A stretch of 64,000 nucleotides of DNA, from NCBI RefSeq assembly GCF_007859755.1, contig NZ_SJPF01000008.1:66878-130877 (forward strand). Reading direction: 5' to 3'. Below, one piece after another: positions 53,391 to 63,316 of this stretch. Source of the stretch: Blastopirellula retiformator. Its GTDB lineage: Bacteria > Planctomycetota > Planctomycetia > Pirellulales > Pirellulaceae. The translations under genes were made by a program, and so were the position numbers. A model generated the notes under the pieces. That model made no database searches. It saw only the letters and a list, made by a program, of their open reading frames with translations, and had not been told where the DNA came from. Numbering within the stretch: the first letter of the stretch is position 1; each line of letters opens with the position of its first letter.

Positions 53391-54560
53391 ATGAGCGCTC
53401 AAGAGTCGGCGGGCCGTCCCGCCTCGGTTCCGTTGTTGGATGTCGCCCGCGGCAACGCCCCTTTGCGTACCGAATTTGTTGCGGCGCTGGAAAACGTCCT
53501 CGATTCGGGGCGGTTTGTCTTCGGCCCGGAAGTCTTCGAACTGGAAAAGCAAATGGCCGAAGCGTCGCATGCTAAATACGGCATCAGCTGCGCCTCGGGA
53601 AGCGACGCTTTGCTGCTCGCGCTGATGGCCTACGAAATCGGTCCCGGCGACGAAGTAATCGTCCCCAGCTTTACCTTCTTCGCCACCGCCAGCGCCGTCT
53701 GGCGTTTGGGCGCAAAGCCGGTCTTCGCCGACATTGACCCGGTCACGTTCAATATTTCGCCCGAAGCGATCGCCGCTGCGATTACCCCGAACACCAAAGC
53801 GATCATTCCGGTTCACCTGTTTGGACAGGCGGCCGACATGACGGCAATCAACGCGATCGCCGCCGCCCATGACTTGTGGGTGATTGAAGACGCCTGCCAG
53901 GCGGTCTTGGCCGAGTACGACGGAGAGCCGGTCGGTGCGATTGGCGACGTTGGCTGCTATAGCTTCTATCCGACCAAGAACTTGGGCGGTATGGGGGACG
54001 GCGGCATGCTGACCACCAACGACGAAGAGCTGGCCAATAGGCTGCGACTTTACCGCGGTCACGGAATGGAGCCGCGCTACTACCATTCGGTGGTCGGCAT
54101 TAACAGCCGCTTGGATACGTTCCAGGCCGCCACGCTGTTGGTCAAAATGAACAAGCTGGCCGAGTGGACCGAAATGCGTCGCGAGAATGCGGCTCGCTAC
54201 AACGAACTGTTCCGCGCTGCCGGGATGGATGAGTGCATCATCTTGCCAGCCGAATCGGCCGATCACAAACATGCCTGGAACCAGTTCACCGTCCGCGTTC
54301 CGCAAGGAAGTCGTGACCACCTGCGAAAACATCTGGCCGACCACAAGATTGGCAGCGAAATCTACTATCCGGTACCGCTGCACCAGCAGGTCTGCTTCGC
54401 CAACTTGGCGGACCATGGCTCGCTGATCGAAACGGAAAAGGCGGCCAAGGAAGTCTTGAGCCTGCCGATCTTCCCCGAATTGACCGACGCCGAGCAGCGC
54501 GTGGTTGTTGAATCGATCGAGCAGTACTACGAAGCGGTCAACAAGAAAGCGGTCGCTTAG
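53391..54560 (+). CDS. DegT/DnrJ/EryC1/StrS-family sugar aminotransferase
   Basis: 389 residues from ATG 53391 (AAGGATG context). PLP enzyme of the family that adds an amino group to nucleotide-linked keto-sugars. Landmarks: SGRFVFGPEVFELEKQMAE, CASGSDALLLAL, PSFTFFATASAV, VIEDACQAVLAEYDG and CYSFYPTKNLGGMGDGG with the Schiff-base lysine (about residue 196), GHGMEPRYYHSVVGINSRLD. Probably acts in surface polysaccharide synthesis; no glycosyltransferase is adjacent. Confidence 0.93.
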   Translation: MSAQESAGRPASVPLLDVARGNAPLRTEFVAALENVLDSGRFVFGPEVFELEKQMAEASHAKYGISCASGSDALLLALMAYEIGPGDEVIVPSFTFFATASAVWRLGAKPVFADIDPVTFNISPEAIAAAITPNTKAIIPVHLFGQAADMTAINAIAAAHDLWVIEDACQAVLAEYDGEPVGAIGDVGCYSFYPTKNLGGMGDGGMLTTNDEELANRLRLYRGHGMEPRYYHSVVGINSRLDTFQAATLLVKMNKLAEWTEMRRENAARYNELFRAAGMDECIILPAESADHKHAWNQFTVRVPQGSRDHLRKHLADHKIGSEIYYPVPLHQQVCFANLADHGSLIETEKAAKEVLSLPIFPELTDAEQRVVVESIEQYYEAVNKKAVA

Positions 54561-54701
54561 CAAATCCCGCCCCGAATCGATCGGATCGAAGTCGCCCCCC
54601 CCGCTTGAGGAGGCGACTTTCCGCAAAGTTGCCCCGAACCTGCGCATTTTTGCAGCCTATTGCGTGGGAATCGGAAATGATGGGCAATTCGGCGTATTTG
54701 A

Positions 54702-54730
54702 TGGACGCTTAATGCGCCGATTTGTATAAT
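54702..54730 (+). promoter_or_regulatory. Promoter of the DUF1592/DUF1552 genes inside nested inverted repeats
   Basis: TGGACG 54702-54707, 17 bp, TATAAT 54725-54730. The element is enclosed by AATGATGG 54676-54683 with CCATCATT 54731-54738 and by TCGGCG 54689-54694 with CGCCGA 54715-54720. These may be an operator. Confidence 0.5.
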
Positions 54731-54815
54731 CCATCATTGGGTTTAGCCATTTCCTACCTACCTTTCGGCTCCTCCCAACTCCACGCCTAGTTCCCTCCTT
54801 TCACGGACTGCATCC

Positions 54816-57101
54816 TTGCGATTCCCTGCGCTCCTTTTGTCGACTGCGCTATTGCTAGCGACTTGTACGTCGCTGTGGGCCGATCCTGCGCAACATCAGG
54901 CGATGTTCGACAAGCAGGTTAAGCCGTTTCTCACCAAGTACTGCAACGACTGTCACGCCGGCGAGTTCGCCGAGTCAGGCATCGATTTCGCCTCGTTCGG
55001 CAAGGCGGAAGAGGTGATGACCAGCGGTCGTAAGACCTGGCAGAAGGCGCTCAGCCAGATGACCGTCGGTGCGATGCCCCCCAGCGACGAAGCGCAACCT
55101 TCCGAGGAGGAGCTGAAGCAGGCCCTCAAGTGGATCCGGGGTGCGCTCTCCGACTATTCGTGTGATGGGCCGGTTGATCCTGGCCGTGAGACGATTCGTC
55201 GCTTGAACCGCGTCGAGTATCAAAACACGATTCGCGACTTGGTCGGCGTCGAGTTCAAAGCGAGCGAAGAATTTCCGGCCGACGACGTTGGTTATGGGTT
55301 CGACAATATCGGCGACGTCCTTTCGCTGTCGCCGCTACTGTTGGAGAAGTATTACGATGCGGCGGTGACGATCGCGGGCAAGGCGATTGTGCTCGACCCG
55401 TCGAGCTTGATCCGAAGCGAACGTCTGAAGAACTTCAAGCTGAAGGACGGCTCCAAGAGTGACGACCGAATCAGCTTTCCCTCGCACAATATCGCCAAGA
55501 CCGATTTCGAGATCGACTCCCCAGGCGAGTACAAGCTATCGATTCGCGCTTACGGAACGCGTGCCGGGGACCAGTTGCCCAACATGCACGTCAAGCTAGA
55601 CGACCAAGACAAAGACTTTGCGGTCGAAGCGCTGAAAGGCAAAGAACAGAACTACGAGATTACGAAGCGTTTTTCCAAGGGAAAGCACCACCTCGAGATC
55701 TCGTTTACCAACGATCACTACGATCCCAACAATCCCAACCGCAACAAACGCGATCGCAACTTGATTGTCACCAGCGTCAAGTTGGTGGGGCCGCCTAAGA
55801 TCACGCCCGAAAGCTATCCGGAGTCGCACCGTAAGATTTTCATCGCCTACCCCGGCCAAGACGGCATCACCGCCGAGGTCGCGGCCCGGCGGATTTTGAC
55901 CCGGTTTGCATCGCGGGCCTTTCGTCGTCCGGCGACGGCTGACGAAGTGAATCGGCTCTACACGCTGGTCGCGTCGGCCCAAGCCGATGGCGAGAACTTT
56001 GAAGCTTCGGTGCGCGATGGCGTGGTCGCCATTCTTTGCTCGCCGAACTTCCTGTTCCGCGTCGAGATGGACGAGTCGAAATCGCCGGTCCGCCAGTTGA
56101 CCGAGTACGAACTGGCGTCGCGACTTTCTTACTTCCTCTGGAGCAGCGCTCCCGATCACGAGCTGCTGACGCTCGCATACGAAGGGAAGCTGCGATCGCA
56201 GCTCGATCAGCAGATCGACCGCATGCTGAAGTCGCCGAAGAACTCGGCCTTGGTCGAAAACTTCGCCGGACAATGGCTGCAGTTGCGTAACCTGGAAGAC
56301 GTCAAACCCGATCGTCGCAAGTTCCGCGGGTTTACGCCCGCCCTGGCGAAGGCGATGCGGCAGGAGACCGAACTCTTTTTCGAGTCGATCGTCAAAGAAG
56401 ACCGCAGCGTGCTCGATCTGGTTGGGGCCGACTACACCTATTTGAACGAATCGCTCGCCAAGCATTATGGCGTGAAGGACGTCAAAGGAGAGGAGTTCCG
56501 CAAAGTGTCTCTGAAGGAGAAGGGACGCGGTGGGATTTTGACCCAGGCCAGCATCCTGACCGTAACCTCCAATCCGACCCGGACCTCGCCGGTGAAACGG
56601 GGGAAATGGATCCTGGAGAACGTGCTGGGAACGCCTCCGCCAGATCCGCCGGCCGATGTGCCGACGCTGGAAGCCCAGAAAGAGCTGACCGGGACGCTAC
56701 GCGAGCAAATGGCGCAGCACATGGCGAATCCCAGCTGCGCCTCGTGCCATGCTCGGATGGACCCGATCGGCTTTGCCCTGGAAAACTTCGATGCCGTTGG
56801 CGCCTTCCGTACCAAAGACGAGGGATCGAAGATCGACGCTTCGGGCGAGTTGCCCGGCGGGATAAAATTTGAAGGCGCCTCGGGACTGCGACAAGTGATC
56901 CTGAATGAGCACCGCGACGAGTTCGTCCGGGCGTTTTCCGAAAAGATGTTGACTTATGCGTTGGGCCGCGGCGTCGAGTTTTTCGACATGTGCGCCATCG
57001 ACGCGATTCAAGATGAGCTGGAACGTAACGATTACCGTTTCTCCGCGCTGGTGAAAGCGATCGTCCACAGCGATCCTTTCCAGAAGCGCCGTACCAATTA
57101 G
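54816..57101 (+). CDS. DUF1592-type secreted c-type cytochrome domain protein
   Basis: 761 residues. The start is TTG 54816: it directly precedes a full signal peptide (RFPALLLSTALLLATCTSLWA), whereas the first ATG (54902) would remove it. Domain order: cytochrome-like heme site (FLTKYCNDCHAG), DUF1587 (LNRVEYQNTIRDLVGVEF), a beta-sandwich, DUF1595 (FASRAFRRPATADEVNRLY), DUF1592, DUF1588 (GGILTQASILTVTSNPTRTS, then CASCHARMDPIGF, a second CxxCH) and DUF1585 at the end. A planctomycete-specific type, with its DUF1552 partner 19 bp downstream. Probably periplasmic electron transfer; function unknown. Confidence 0.9.
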   Translation: MRFPALLLSTALLLATCTSLWADPAQHQAMFDKQVKPFLTKYCNDCHAGEFAESGIDFASFGKAEEVMTSGRKTWQKALSQMTVGAMPPSDEAQPSEEELKQALKWIRGALSDYSCDGPVDPGRETIRRLNRVEYQNTIRDLVGVEFKASEEFPADDVGYGFDNIGDVLSLSPLLLEKYYDAAVTIAGKAIVLDPSSLIRSERLKNFKLKDGSKSDDRISFPSHNIAKTDFEIDSPGEYKLSIRAYGTRAGDQLPNMHVKLDDQDKDFAVEALKGKEQNYEITKRFSKGKHHLEISFTNDHYDPNNPNRNKRDRNLIVTSVKLVGPPKITPESYPESHRKIFIAYPGQDGITAEVAARRILTRFASRAFRRPATADEVNRLYTLVASAQADGENFEASVRDGVVAILCSPNFLFRVEMDESKSPVRQLTEYELASRLSYFLWSSAPDHELLTLAYEGKLRSQLDQQIDRMLKSPKNSALVENFAGQWLQLRNLEDVKPDRRKFRGFTPALAKAMRQETELFFESIVKEDRSVLDLVGADYTYLNESLAKHYGVKDVKGEEFRKVSLKEKGRGGILTQASILTVTSNPTRTSPVKRGKWILENVLGTPPPDPPADVPTLEAQKELTGTLREQMAQHMANPSCASCHARMDPIGFALENFDAVGAFRTKDEGSKIDASGELPGGIKFEGASGLRQVILNEHRDEFVRAFSEKMLTYALGRGVEFFDMCAIDAIQDELERNDYRFSALVKAIVHSDPFQKRRTN

Positions 57102-57120
57102 AACGGAGAGGGAATCCGAC

Positions 57121-58464
57121 ATGAGCACTGCAATCTCACGACGAATGTTGCTTCGCGGTTTTGGCGCCGCCATGGCGCTGCCGTGGCTCGACCAAATGGC
57201 TCCGGTCGCCAATGCGGCCGCCGCGACCGGCAAACCGCCAGTGCGCATGGCTTTTCTCTACGTTCCCAACGGCGTGAATGTCGAGAAGTGGCGTCCCCAA
57301 GGAGAAGGCGCCGATTGGCAGTTGTCGCCGACCTTGTCGGCGCTGAAAGACGTCAAGTCGGAAGTGACCGCCCTCAGTGGGCTGACTTTGCGCGGCGCGT
57401 TCGCGTTGGGTGACGGTGGTGGCGACCATGCTCGCAGCGTCGCCGCCTATCTGACCGGTTCGCACCCAAAGAAGACCGACGGCGCCGACATCAGCAACGC
57501 TATTTCGGTCGATCAATACGCCGCAGCTCAGATCGGCTTCCAGACCCGGTTCCCGTCGCTGGAACTGGGCTGTTCGCCCAGCGCTCAATCGGGCCGCTGC
57601 GACTCGGGCTATAGCTGCGCCTACTCGTCGAACATGTCGTGGCGCAACTCGACCTCGCACGTCGGCAAAGAAATCAACCCGCAAGCCGCCTTCGATCGCT
57701 TGTTTGGCAACGAGAACGCCAAGGAGTCGGCCGAAAGCCGCGCTCTGCGTCACAAGCGGAAGAAAAGCATCCTCGACTTCGTGATGGATGACGCCAAGCG
57801 CCTGAACCAGAAGTTGGGCAAATCCGATCAACGCAAGCTGGACGAGTATCTGTTCGCGGTGCGGGAGATCGAACGTCGCGTCCAGCAGTCGATCAAGCTC
57901 GACGGCGTCGAAGTCGATGTGCCGGATTATCCCCGACCCGATGGCGTGCCGGCCGATTTTGGTGAGCATGCCCGGTTGATGATGGACATGATGGTTTTGG
58001 CGTTCCAGACCGACACGACCCGCGTCAGCACGTTCATGTTCACCAACGCCGGCAGCAACCGGACCTACGGCGACATCGGCGTGCGAGAAGGGCACCACTC
58101 CCTTTCCCACCATAAGGGGAGCAAAAAGAACCTCGAAAAAATCGCCAAGATCGACGCCTTCCATGTCGAGCAATACGCCTACTTCGTCAAGGAGCTGCAG
58201 AAGGTCCGCGAAGGAGATGGAACGTTGCTCGACAACTGCATGGTCATGTACGGCAGCGGCATCAGCGACGGTAACCGCCACAACCATGACGACCTGCCGA
58301 TCATCATGGCGGGCCGCGGCGGTGGGGCGATCACGCCGAACCGTCACCTGATCTATCCCGACAACACGCCGTTGACCAATCTCTATGTGTCGATGCTGAA
58401 CATCGTCGGGGCGAAAGCCGATCGCTTTGGCGACTCCAACGGCAAGATCACCAATCTCGGCTAA
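57121..58464 (+). CDS. DUF1552 Tat-exported protein
   Basis: 447 residues. Twin-arginine signal (SRRMLLRGFGAAMALPWLDQ), then FLYVPNGVNVEKWRPQGEGA and DHARSVAAYLTGSHPKK of the DUF1552 family. The region LARLMMDMMVLAFQTDTTRV-like and NRHNHDDLPIIMAGRGGG near the end resemble the alkaline-phosphatase-like fold of DUF1501. Export in folded form suggests a cofactor or metal. Partner of the heme protein upstream. Confidence 0.9.
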   Translation: MSTAISRRMLLRGFGAAMALPWLDQMAPVANAAAATGKPPVRMAFLYVPNGVNVEKWRPQGEGADWQLSPTLSALKDVKSEVTALSGLTLRGAFALGDGGGDHARSVAAYLTGSHPKKTDGADISNAISVDQYAAAQIGFQTRFPSLELGCSPSAQSGRCDSGYSCAYSSNMSWRNSTSHVGKEINPQAAFDRLFGNENAKESAESRALRHKRKKSILDFVMDDAKRLNQKLGKSDQRKLDEYLFAVREIERRVQQSIKLDGVEVDVPDYPRPDGVPADFGEHARLMMDMMVLAFQTDTTRVSTFMFTNAGSNRTYGDIGVREGHHSLSHHKGSKKNLEKIAKIDAFHVEQYAYFVKELQKVREGDGTLLDNCMVMYGSGISDGNRHNHDDLPIIMAGRGGGAITPNRHLIYPDNTPLTNLYVSMLNIVGAKADRFGDSNGKITNLG

Positions 58465-58494
58465 TCCTGAGCGCATCATCCGCAAAATCGTCAC

Positions 58495-58527
58495 AACCGG
58501 GCGCGTCGCCAGACGCGCCCGGTTTTT
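58495..58527 (+). terminator. Intrinsic terminator after the DUF1552 gene
   Basis: AACCGGGCGCGTC 58495-58507, 4-nt loop, GACGCGCCCGGTT 58512-58524, then TTTT: one of the strongest in the window. Confidence 0.95.
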
Positions 58528-58556
58528 TGCGCATTTGCCTTCTCCGTCAGGGCGAT

Positions 58557-61500
58557 ATGATAGAAGGTGACGTTACCTTTTCTCCCCAAGCTGTGCATTT
58601 GCCGTTGAAGCTGTCGCTCTTCCAGCTCGCAATTTTCGCCCTGTCGGCGCTCGGGACTCGTTATGTCCTGGCCGATAGTCCGGAAGGGGTGCGCCCCGAT
58701 TTTGCCGCCCAGGTGCTGCCGATTCTGACGCAGCGCTGCTTCGCGTGTCATGGTCCTGACGCCGACAAGCGAGAAGCCGATCTGCGGCTCGATCAGGCAA
58801 GTTCCCTTTTTCAGCGTCGCGGCGATCAGCCCGCGGTCATTCAGCCAGGCGACGCCGCTGATAGCCCACTCTATCAGCGTTTGATCGCTAGCGATCCGGC
58901 AGAGCAAATGCCGCCGCCCAGCCATGGCGGGCCACTCTCGCTCGACGAGATCACTACGATCAAACGCTGGATCGACAATGGCGCCAAGTGGGAAGGGCAT
59001 TGGGCGTTTCAGCCAATCGTCAGACCGGAATTGCCGCCGGCATTGCTAGGTTACAGCGATCAGCCAATCGATCGCCTGGTCGCAGCAAAGTGGAAAGAGC
59101 ACGATCTGACGCCGGCCGAACCAGCCAGTCGCGAAATGCTGCTCCGCCGCGTCACCTTTGCGCTGACCGGCTTGCCGCCAACCGCCACCGAGATCCAAGA
59201 CTTTCTCGCGGATCAGCGCCCCGGCGCCTACGAACGCGTCGTCGATCGGTTACTGGCTTCGCCGCATTACGGAGAGCAGATGGCACGGCAGTGGCTCGAC
59301 CTGGCGAGGTATGCCGACACGCATGGTTTCAACATCGACAGCTATCGCGACATGTGGCGCTGGCGTGATTGGGTGATTGACGCCTACAACTCCAACATGC
59401 CGTTTGATCAATTCACGCGCGAGCAGCTTGCCGGCGATCTCTTGCCCAATGCGACCGTCGACCAAATCACTGCGACCGGCTTCAATCGCAATCATCCGAT
59501 CAATGACGAAATGGGGGCGATTCCCGAAGAGTATCTTCACTTCTACGCCGCGGATCGCGCCAATACCACCGCGACTGTTTGGCTGGGGCTGACGCTGGCC
59601 TGTGCGGAGTGTCATGATCACAAGTACGATCCCATCTCGCAGCGCGACTACTACCAGTTCTACGCCTTTTTCAACAATGTCGATGACCAGGGGCTCGATG
59701 GTCGTCGCGGCAATGCGGCGCCAACAATCATCAGTCCGACCAAGGAGCAATCCCAGCAGCTTACCGGGTTGGATCAACAACTGCGGACGCTTGACGCGGC
59801 GCTCTCCGCCGCCCGCGATGAAGCGCAGCAGTCGCCTTCCAATTGGGAGCGATCAACCGAACAAGTTGCGGCAGCCGCCAATCCGCCGACTGACAGCGCC
59901 GCCCGACTCTCCCTGGATGGCGAGAGCGGCGGAGTTCGCATCCAGCGAGAAAACGATGAGGCGCCGCTATTCTTGCCCGGCAAGTTTGACCAGGCTCTCC
60001 TTTGTGACGGGCGGACGCTCATCACGCCGAGCGAAGCGATACAGCTGGGCGACACCTTCTCGATTGGGTTGTGGGCATATCCAACAACATCGAACGCAAC
60101 GGTCTTGGCGGCGTCGCCCGACTTCACGCTCTCGCTTGATCGGGGGCAACTGGTTTACGAAACGATCGAGCGCCGTCTTCACACGACAGAGGTCATGTCA
60201 AAGAACCTGTGGCAGCAGGTCACCCTGACGGTCGACGGCAAGCAGATCGCCGTCTATCGCGATGGCGTCCTCTTGCCGCTGTCGCCCAGCGAGCGGATCG
60301 ACACCATGGAAGTCGATCAGGCGTCTCCTGAAGTAACGCAGCTACAGTTTGGCCGGGCCGGCGAGCTAGACGGTTTTCGGGGGCTGTTGGATGATGTTCG
60401 CATCTATGCCCGCACGCTCAGTCCGCTCGAAGTGCAGCGTCTTGGAGGTGGTGATCCGATCGGCGAGATCCTGGCCAAGCCGACCGAACAACGTACCGAC
60501 GGCGAACAAGCGACGCTACTCGACCACTATCTCCGCCAGACCGATCCACACTACGCCCAGCAAGTTGAGCGACACGAAACGATCGCTCGGCAGCGGCGTC
60601 GTTTTATCGAGAACTTTCCCGAAACGATGGTCATGCGCGAGCGGACCGAGCGACGACCTGCCCGAATTTTGGAGCGTGGCCGCTACGATCTTCCGGGCGA
60701 AACGGTGACGCCGGACGTGCTCGACTGCTTGCCGTCGCTTCGGCGCCATACAAACGCCGATCGCCTGGCGCTGGCCGAATGGCTGACCGATGATCGTCAA
60801 CCGCTGACCGCTCGCGTTGCGGTCAATCGATATTGGCAGAAGCTGTTCGGGACGTCGCTGGTCGCCACTCCTGAAGATTTTGGACTACGAAGTTCGCCCC
60901 CCAGCAATCGGGCCCTGCTCGACTACCTGGCCGCGGATTTTCGCGATAACAATTGGGACGTAAAGCGGCTGCTGAAACAGATCGTGATGTCGGCGACCTA
61001 TCGGCAAACCAGTGCCGTTGATGTGGCGAAATGGAATGCCGATCCGGCCAATCAATATCTTGCTCGCGGGCCACGGCTGCGACTCTCGGCCGAACAGCTT
61101 CGCGACGCCGCACTGGCCGCCAGCGATTTGCTGAACGACCATATCGGCGGACCGAGCGTTCGCCCCTACCAGCCTGCCGACTTGTGGGAAGCGATTTCGT
61201 ATGGAAGAGACTTTACCGCTCAGCGTTACGCCCAGGACCATGGAGACCGGCTCTATCGCCGCAGCTTGTACACGTTTTGGAAACGGACGTCGCCGCCACC
61301 CAACATGTCCGCCTTCGACGCGCCGAACCGAGAATTCTGCACGCTGACTCGTAGCCAAACCAATACGCCGCAGCAGGCGCTGGTGCTGATGAACGACCCG
61401 ACCTTCATTGAGGCCTCCCGCGCTTTGGCCGCCGAGATGATGCAGTCCACCCCCGATGTCGAAACGCAAATTGCCTCCGCCTTCCGAAGGATCGTTTCTC

Positions 61501-61706
61501 GCGCGCCCAGTCAGCAGGAACGGCAAATACTAGCTCGCGTCTACGAGGCCCAACTGGCACACTATCGGCAAGACTTGGACGGGGCGAGAGAATTGGTCGC
61601 GATTGGCGAATCGCCTACGGCCGATCTCCCTGCTGATGAACAAGCGGCGCTGACGATGGTGGTCAGCACGATCATGAACCTCGACGAAGCGATCCACGCC
61701 AACTAA
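58557..61706 (+). CDS. PSD1-type secreted protein: heme domain + DUF1549 + LamG + DUF1553
   Basis: 1049 residues from ATG 58557; alternative starts are TTG 58527 in the terminator tail and a GTG further in. Signal peptide LSLFQLAIFALSALGTRYVL. Heme motif CFACHG in LPILTQRCFACHGPDADKRE, then DUF1549 (LLRRVTFALTGLPPTATEIQ, GEQMARQWLDLARYADTHGF, GLTLACAECHDHKYDP with a second CxxCH), a LamG-like jelly roll (about 455-620, FSIGLWAYPTTSNATV) and DUF1553 (NRYWQKLFGTSLVATPEDFG, FDAPNREFCTLTRSQTNTPQ). Planctomycete-typical; partner DUF1501 gene starts 4 bp downstream. Confidence 0.9.
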   Translation: MIEGDVTFSPQAVHLPLKLSLFQLAIFALSALGTRYVLADSPEGVRPDFAAQVLPILTQRCFACHGPDADKREADLRLDQASSLFQRRGDQPAVIQPGDAADSPLYQRLIASDPAEQMPPPSHGGPLSLDEITTIKRWIDNGAKWEGHWAFQPIVRPELPPALLGYSDQPIDRLVAAKWKEHDLTPAEPASREMLLRRVTFALTGLPPTATEIQDFLADQRPGAYERVVDRLLASPHYGEQMARQWLDLARYADTHGFNIDSYRDMWRWRDWVIDAYNSNMPFDQFTREQLAGDLLPNATVDQITATGFNRNHPINDEMGAIPEEYLHFYAADRANTTATVWLGLTLACAECHDHKYDPISQRDYYQFYAFFNNVDDQGLDGRRGNAAPTIISPTKEQSQQLTGLDQQLRTLDAALSAARDEAQQSPSNWERSTEQVAAAANPPTDSAARLSLDGESGGVRIQRENDEAPLFLPGKFDQALLCDGRTLITPSEAIQLGDTFSIGLWAYPTTSNATVLAASPDFTLSLDRGQLVYETIERRLHTTEVMSKNLWQQVTLTVDGKQIAVYRDGVLLPLSPSERIDTMEVDQASPEVTQLQFGRAGELDGFRGLLDDVRIYARTLSPLEVQRLGGGDPIGEILAKPTEQRTDGEQATLLDHYLRQTDPHYAQQVERHETIARQRRRFIENFPETMVMRERTERRPARILERGRYDLPGETVTPDVLDCLPSLRRHTNADRLALAEWLTDDRQPLTARVAVNRYWQKLFGTSLVATPEDFGLRSSPPSNRALLDYLAADFRDNNWDVKRLLKQIVMSATYRQTSAVDVAKWNADPANQYLARGPRLRLSAEQLRDAALAASDLLNDHIGGPSVRPYQPADLWEAISYGRDFTAQRYAQDHGDRLYRRSLYTFWKRTSPPPNMSAFDAPNREFCTLTRSQTNTPQQALVLMNDPTFIEASRALAAEMMQSTPDVETQIASAFRRIVSRAPSQQERQILARVYEAQLAHYRQDLDGARELVAIGESPTADLPADEQAALTMVVSTIMNLDEAIHAN

Positions 61707-61710
61707 ACCT

Positions 61711-63141
61711 ATGCATGACTCACAGCGACAACTCGCCAACTTGCTCAGCCGCCGGCTTTTTTTAGGCCAGGCCGGTACGGCGCTCGGCGCAGCTGCGCTA
61801 ATGTCTCTTGGCGAATCTACCTTGCAAGCGGCGACCCGATCGGCGGCCGCCAAGGCAAAGCGAGTCATCTACCTTTGTCAGTCTGGGGCGCCGTCGCAGC
61901 ACGATCTGTTCGACTACAAGCCGATGTTGGCCGAGCGGCAGGGCGAGGAACTGCCCGACTCGATCCGTGGAGGCCAGAGGCTGACCGGGATGACCGCCGA
62001 TCAGACGACCTTTCCGCTGACGCCCAGCATTTTTCCGTTTGCGCAGCATGGCGCTCGCGGCGCCTGGTTCAGCTCGGCCGTGCCGCAGATGGCCAAGCTG
62101 GCGGACGACGCCTGCTTCGTCCACTCGATGCATACCGAGGCGATCAATCACGACCCGGCGATGACGTTGCTGCAGACCGGCACGCAACAACCCGGCCGGC
62201 CCAGTCTGGGCGCGTGGGTCAGCTATGGCTTGGGAAGCGAAAACGCCGACTTGCCGGCGTTTGTTGTCTTGATCTCGCGCGGCAGCAGTCTCGGCAACCA
62301 GCAGCCGCTGGCCGACAAGCTGTGGGGGAGCGCGTTCCTACCGGCCGAGCATCAAGGGATGAAGTTTCGCGGCGCGGGAGATCCGATCCTCTACCTGGGC
62401 GATCCGGCCGGCGTCTCGCGAAAGTCGCGAGGGCAGATGATCGCGGCGGTCGCCGAGTTAAATCGGCTTGAGGCGCGGTCGATACCAGATCCCGAGATCG
62501 AGGCCCGCATCGCTCAGTACGAGTTGGCCTATCGCATGCAGGCGTCAGCGCCCGAGTTGGTTGATTTCCGCAACGAGCCAGAAGCGACCTTTAAACTGTA
62601 CGGCGAAGAGGCGCGGAAACCGGGCACTTTCGCGGCGAACTGTTTGCTGGCCCGGCGTTTGGCCGAGCGCGACATCCGCTTTATCCAGCTCTATCATCGA
62701 GGCTGGGATCAGCATTTGCACCTGCCACGCGATCTGGCGCGGCAATGTCGCGACGTCGATCAGGCGTCAGCGGCGCTAGTGCAGGACTTGAAGGACCGCG
62801 GACTACTGGAAGATACGCTGGTCGTCTGGGGTGGCGAATTCGGCAGGACCGCCTATTGCCAGGGGGAGCTGACGGTCGATGACTACGGTCGCGATCATCA
62901 TCCTCGCTGCTATACGATCTGGATGGCTGGCGGCGGTATTCGCCCCGGCATCCAATATGGCCAGACCGACGAGTTTGGCTACAACGTCGTCGAGAACCCG
63001 GTCCACATCCACGATCTGAACGCGACGATCTTGCATCAACTGGGGGTCAACCACTTAGATTTGACCTATCGCTATCAGGGACGTGATTTTCGCCTGACCG
63101 ACATTGCCGGCAACGTGGTCAGCGATATTCTGCAGTCGTAG
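61711..63141 (+). CDS. DUF1501 Tat-exported protein
   Basis: 476 residues. Twin-arginine-type signal (SRRLFLGQAGTALGAAALMS). Alkaline-phosphatase-like fold: LCQSGAPSQHDLFDYKP, VHSMHTEAINHDPAM, YHRGWDQHLHLPRDLARQCR and VVWGGEFGRTAYCQ, DHHPRCYTIWMAGGGI, all hallmarks of DUF1501. Starts 4 bp after the PSD1 stop: translationally coupled. The pair is a standard planctomycete module whose substrate is unknown. Confidence 0.93.
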   Translation: MHDSQRQLANLLSRRLFLGQAGTALGAAALMSLGESTLQAATRSAAAKAKRVIYLCQSGAPSQHDLFDYKPMLAERQGEELPDSIRGGQRLTGMTADQTTFPLTPSIFPFAQHGARGAWFSSAVPQMAKLADDACFVHSMHTEAINHDPAMTLLQTGTQQPGRPSLGAWVSYGLGSENADLPAFVVLISRGSSLGNQQPLADKLWGSAFLPAEHQGMKFRGAGDPILYLGDPAGVSRKSRGQMIAAVAELNRLEARSIPDPEIEARIAQYELAYRMQASAPELVDFRNEPEATFKLYGEEARKPGTFAANCLLARRLAERDIRFIQLYHRGWDQHLHLPRDLARQCRDVDQASAALVQDLKDRGLLEDTLVVWGGEFGRTAYCQGELTVDDYGRDHHPRCYTIWMAGGGIRPGIQYGQTDEFGYNVVENPVHIHDLNATILHQLGVNHLDLTYRYQGRDFRLTDIAGNVVSDILQS

Positions 63142-63316
63142 TTGGGGCCAACTCTACTTTCCCCGATTTCTTGTTGACAAAGCGCACGCAATTCGGGTCG
63201 ATTGAGCATTGGAGGCAGTGACGTGGAGGCGGTTCAATCGCTTGCCCGGCAAGTTGCCGAAACTGCCGACTGACTGAGAACGGTTCCGCTACTACTTTTG
63301 GCATAAGAATTGGCTG

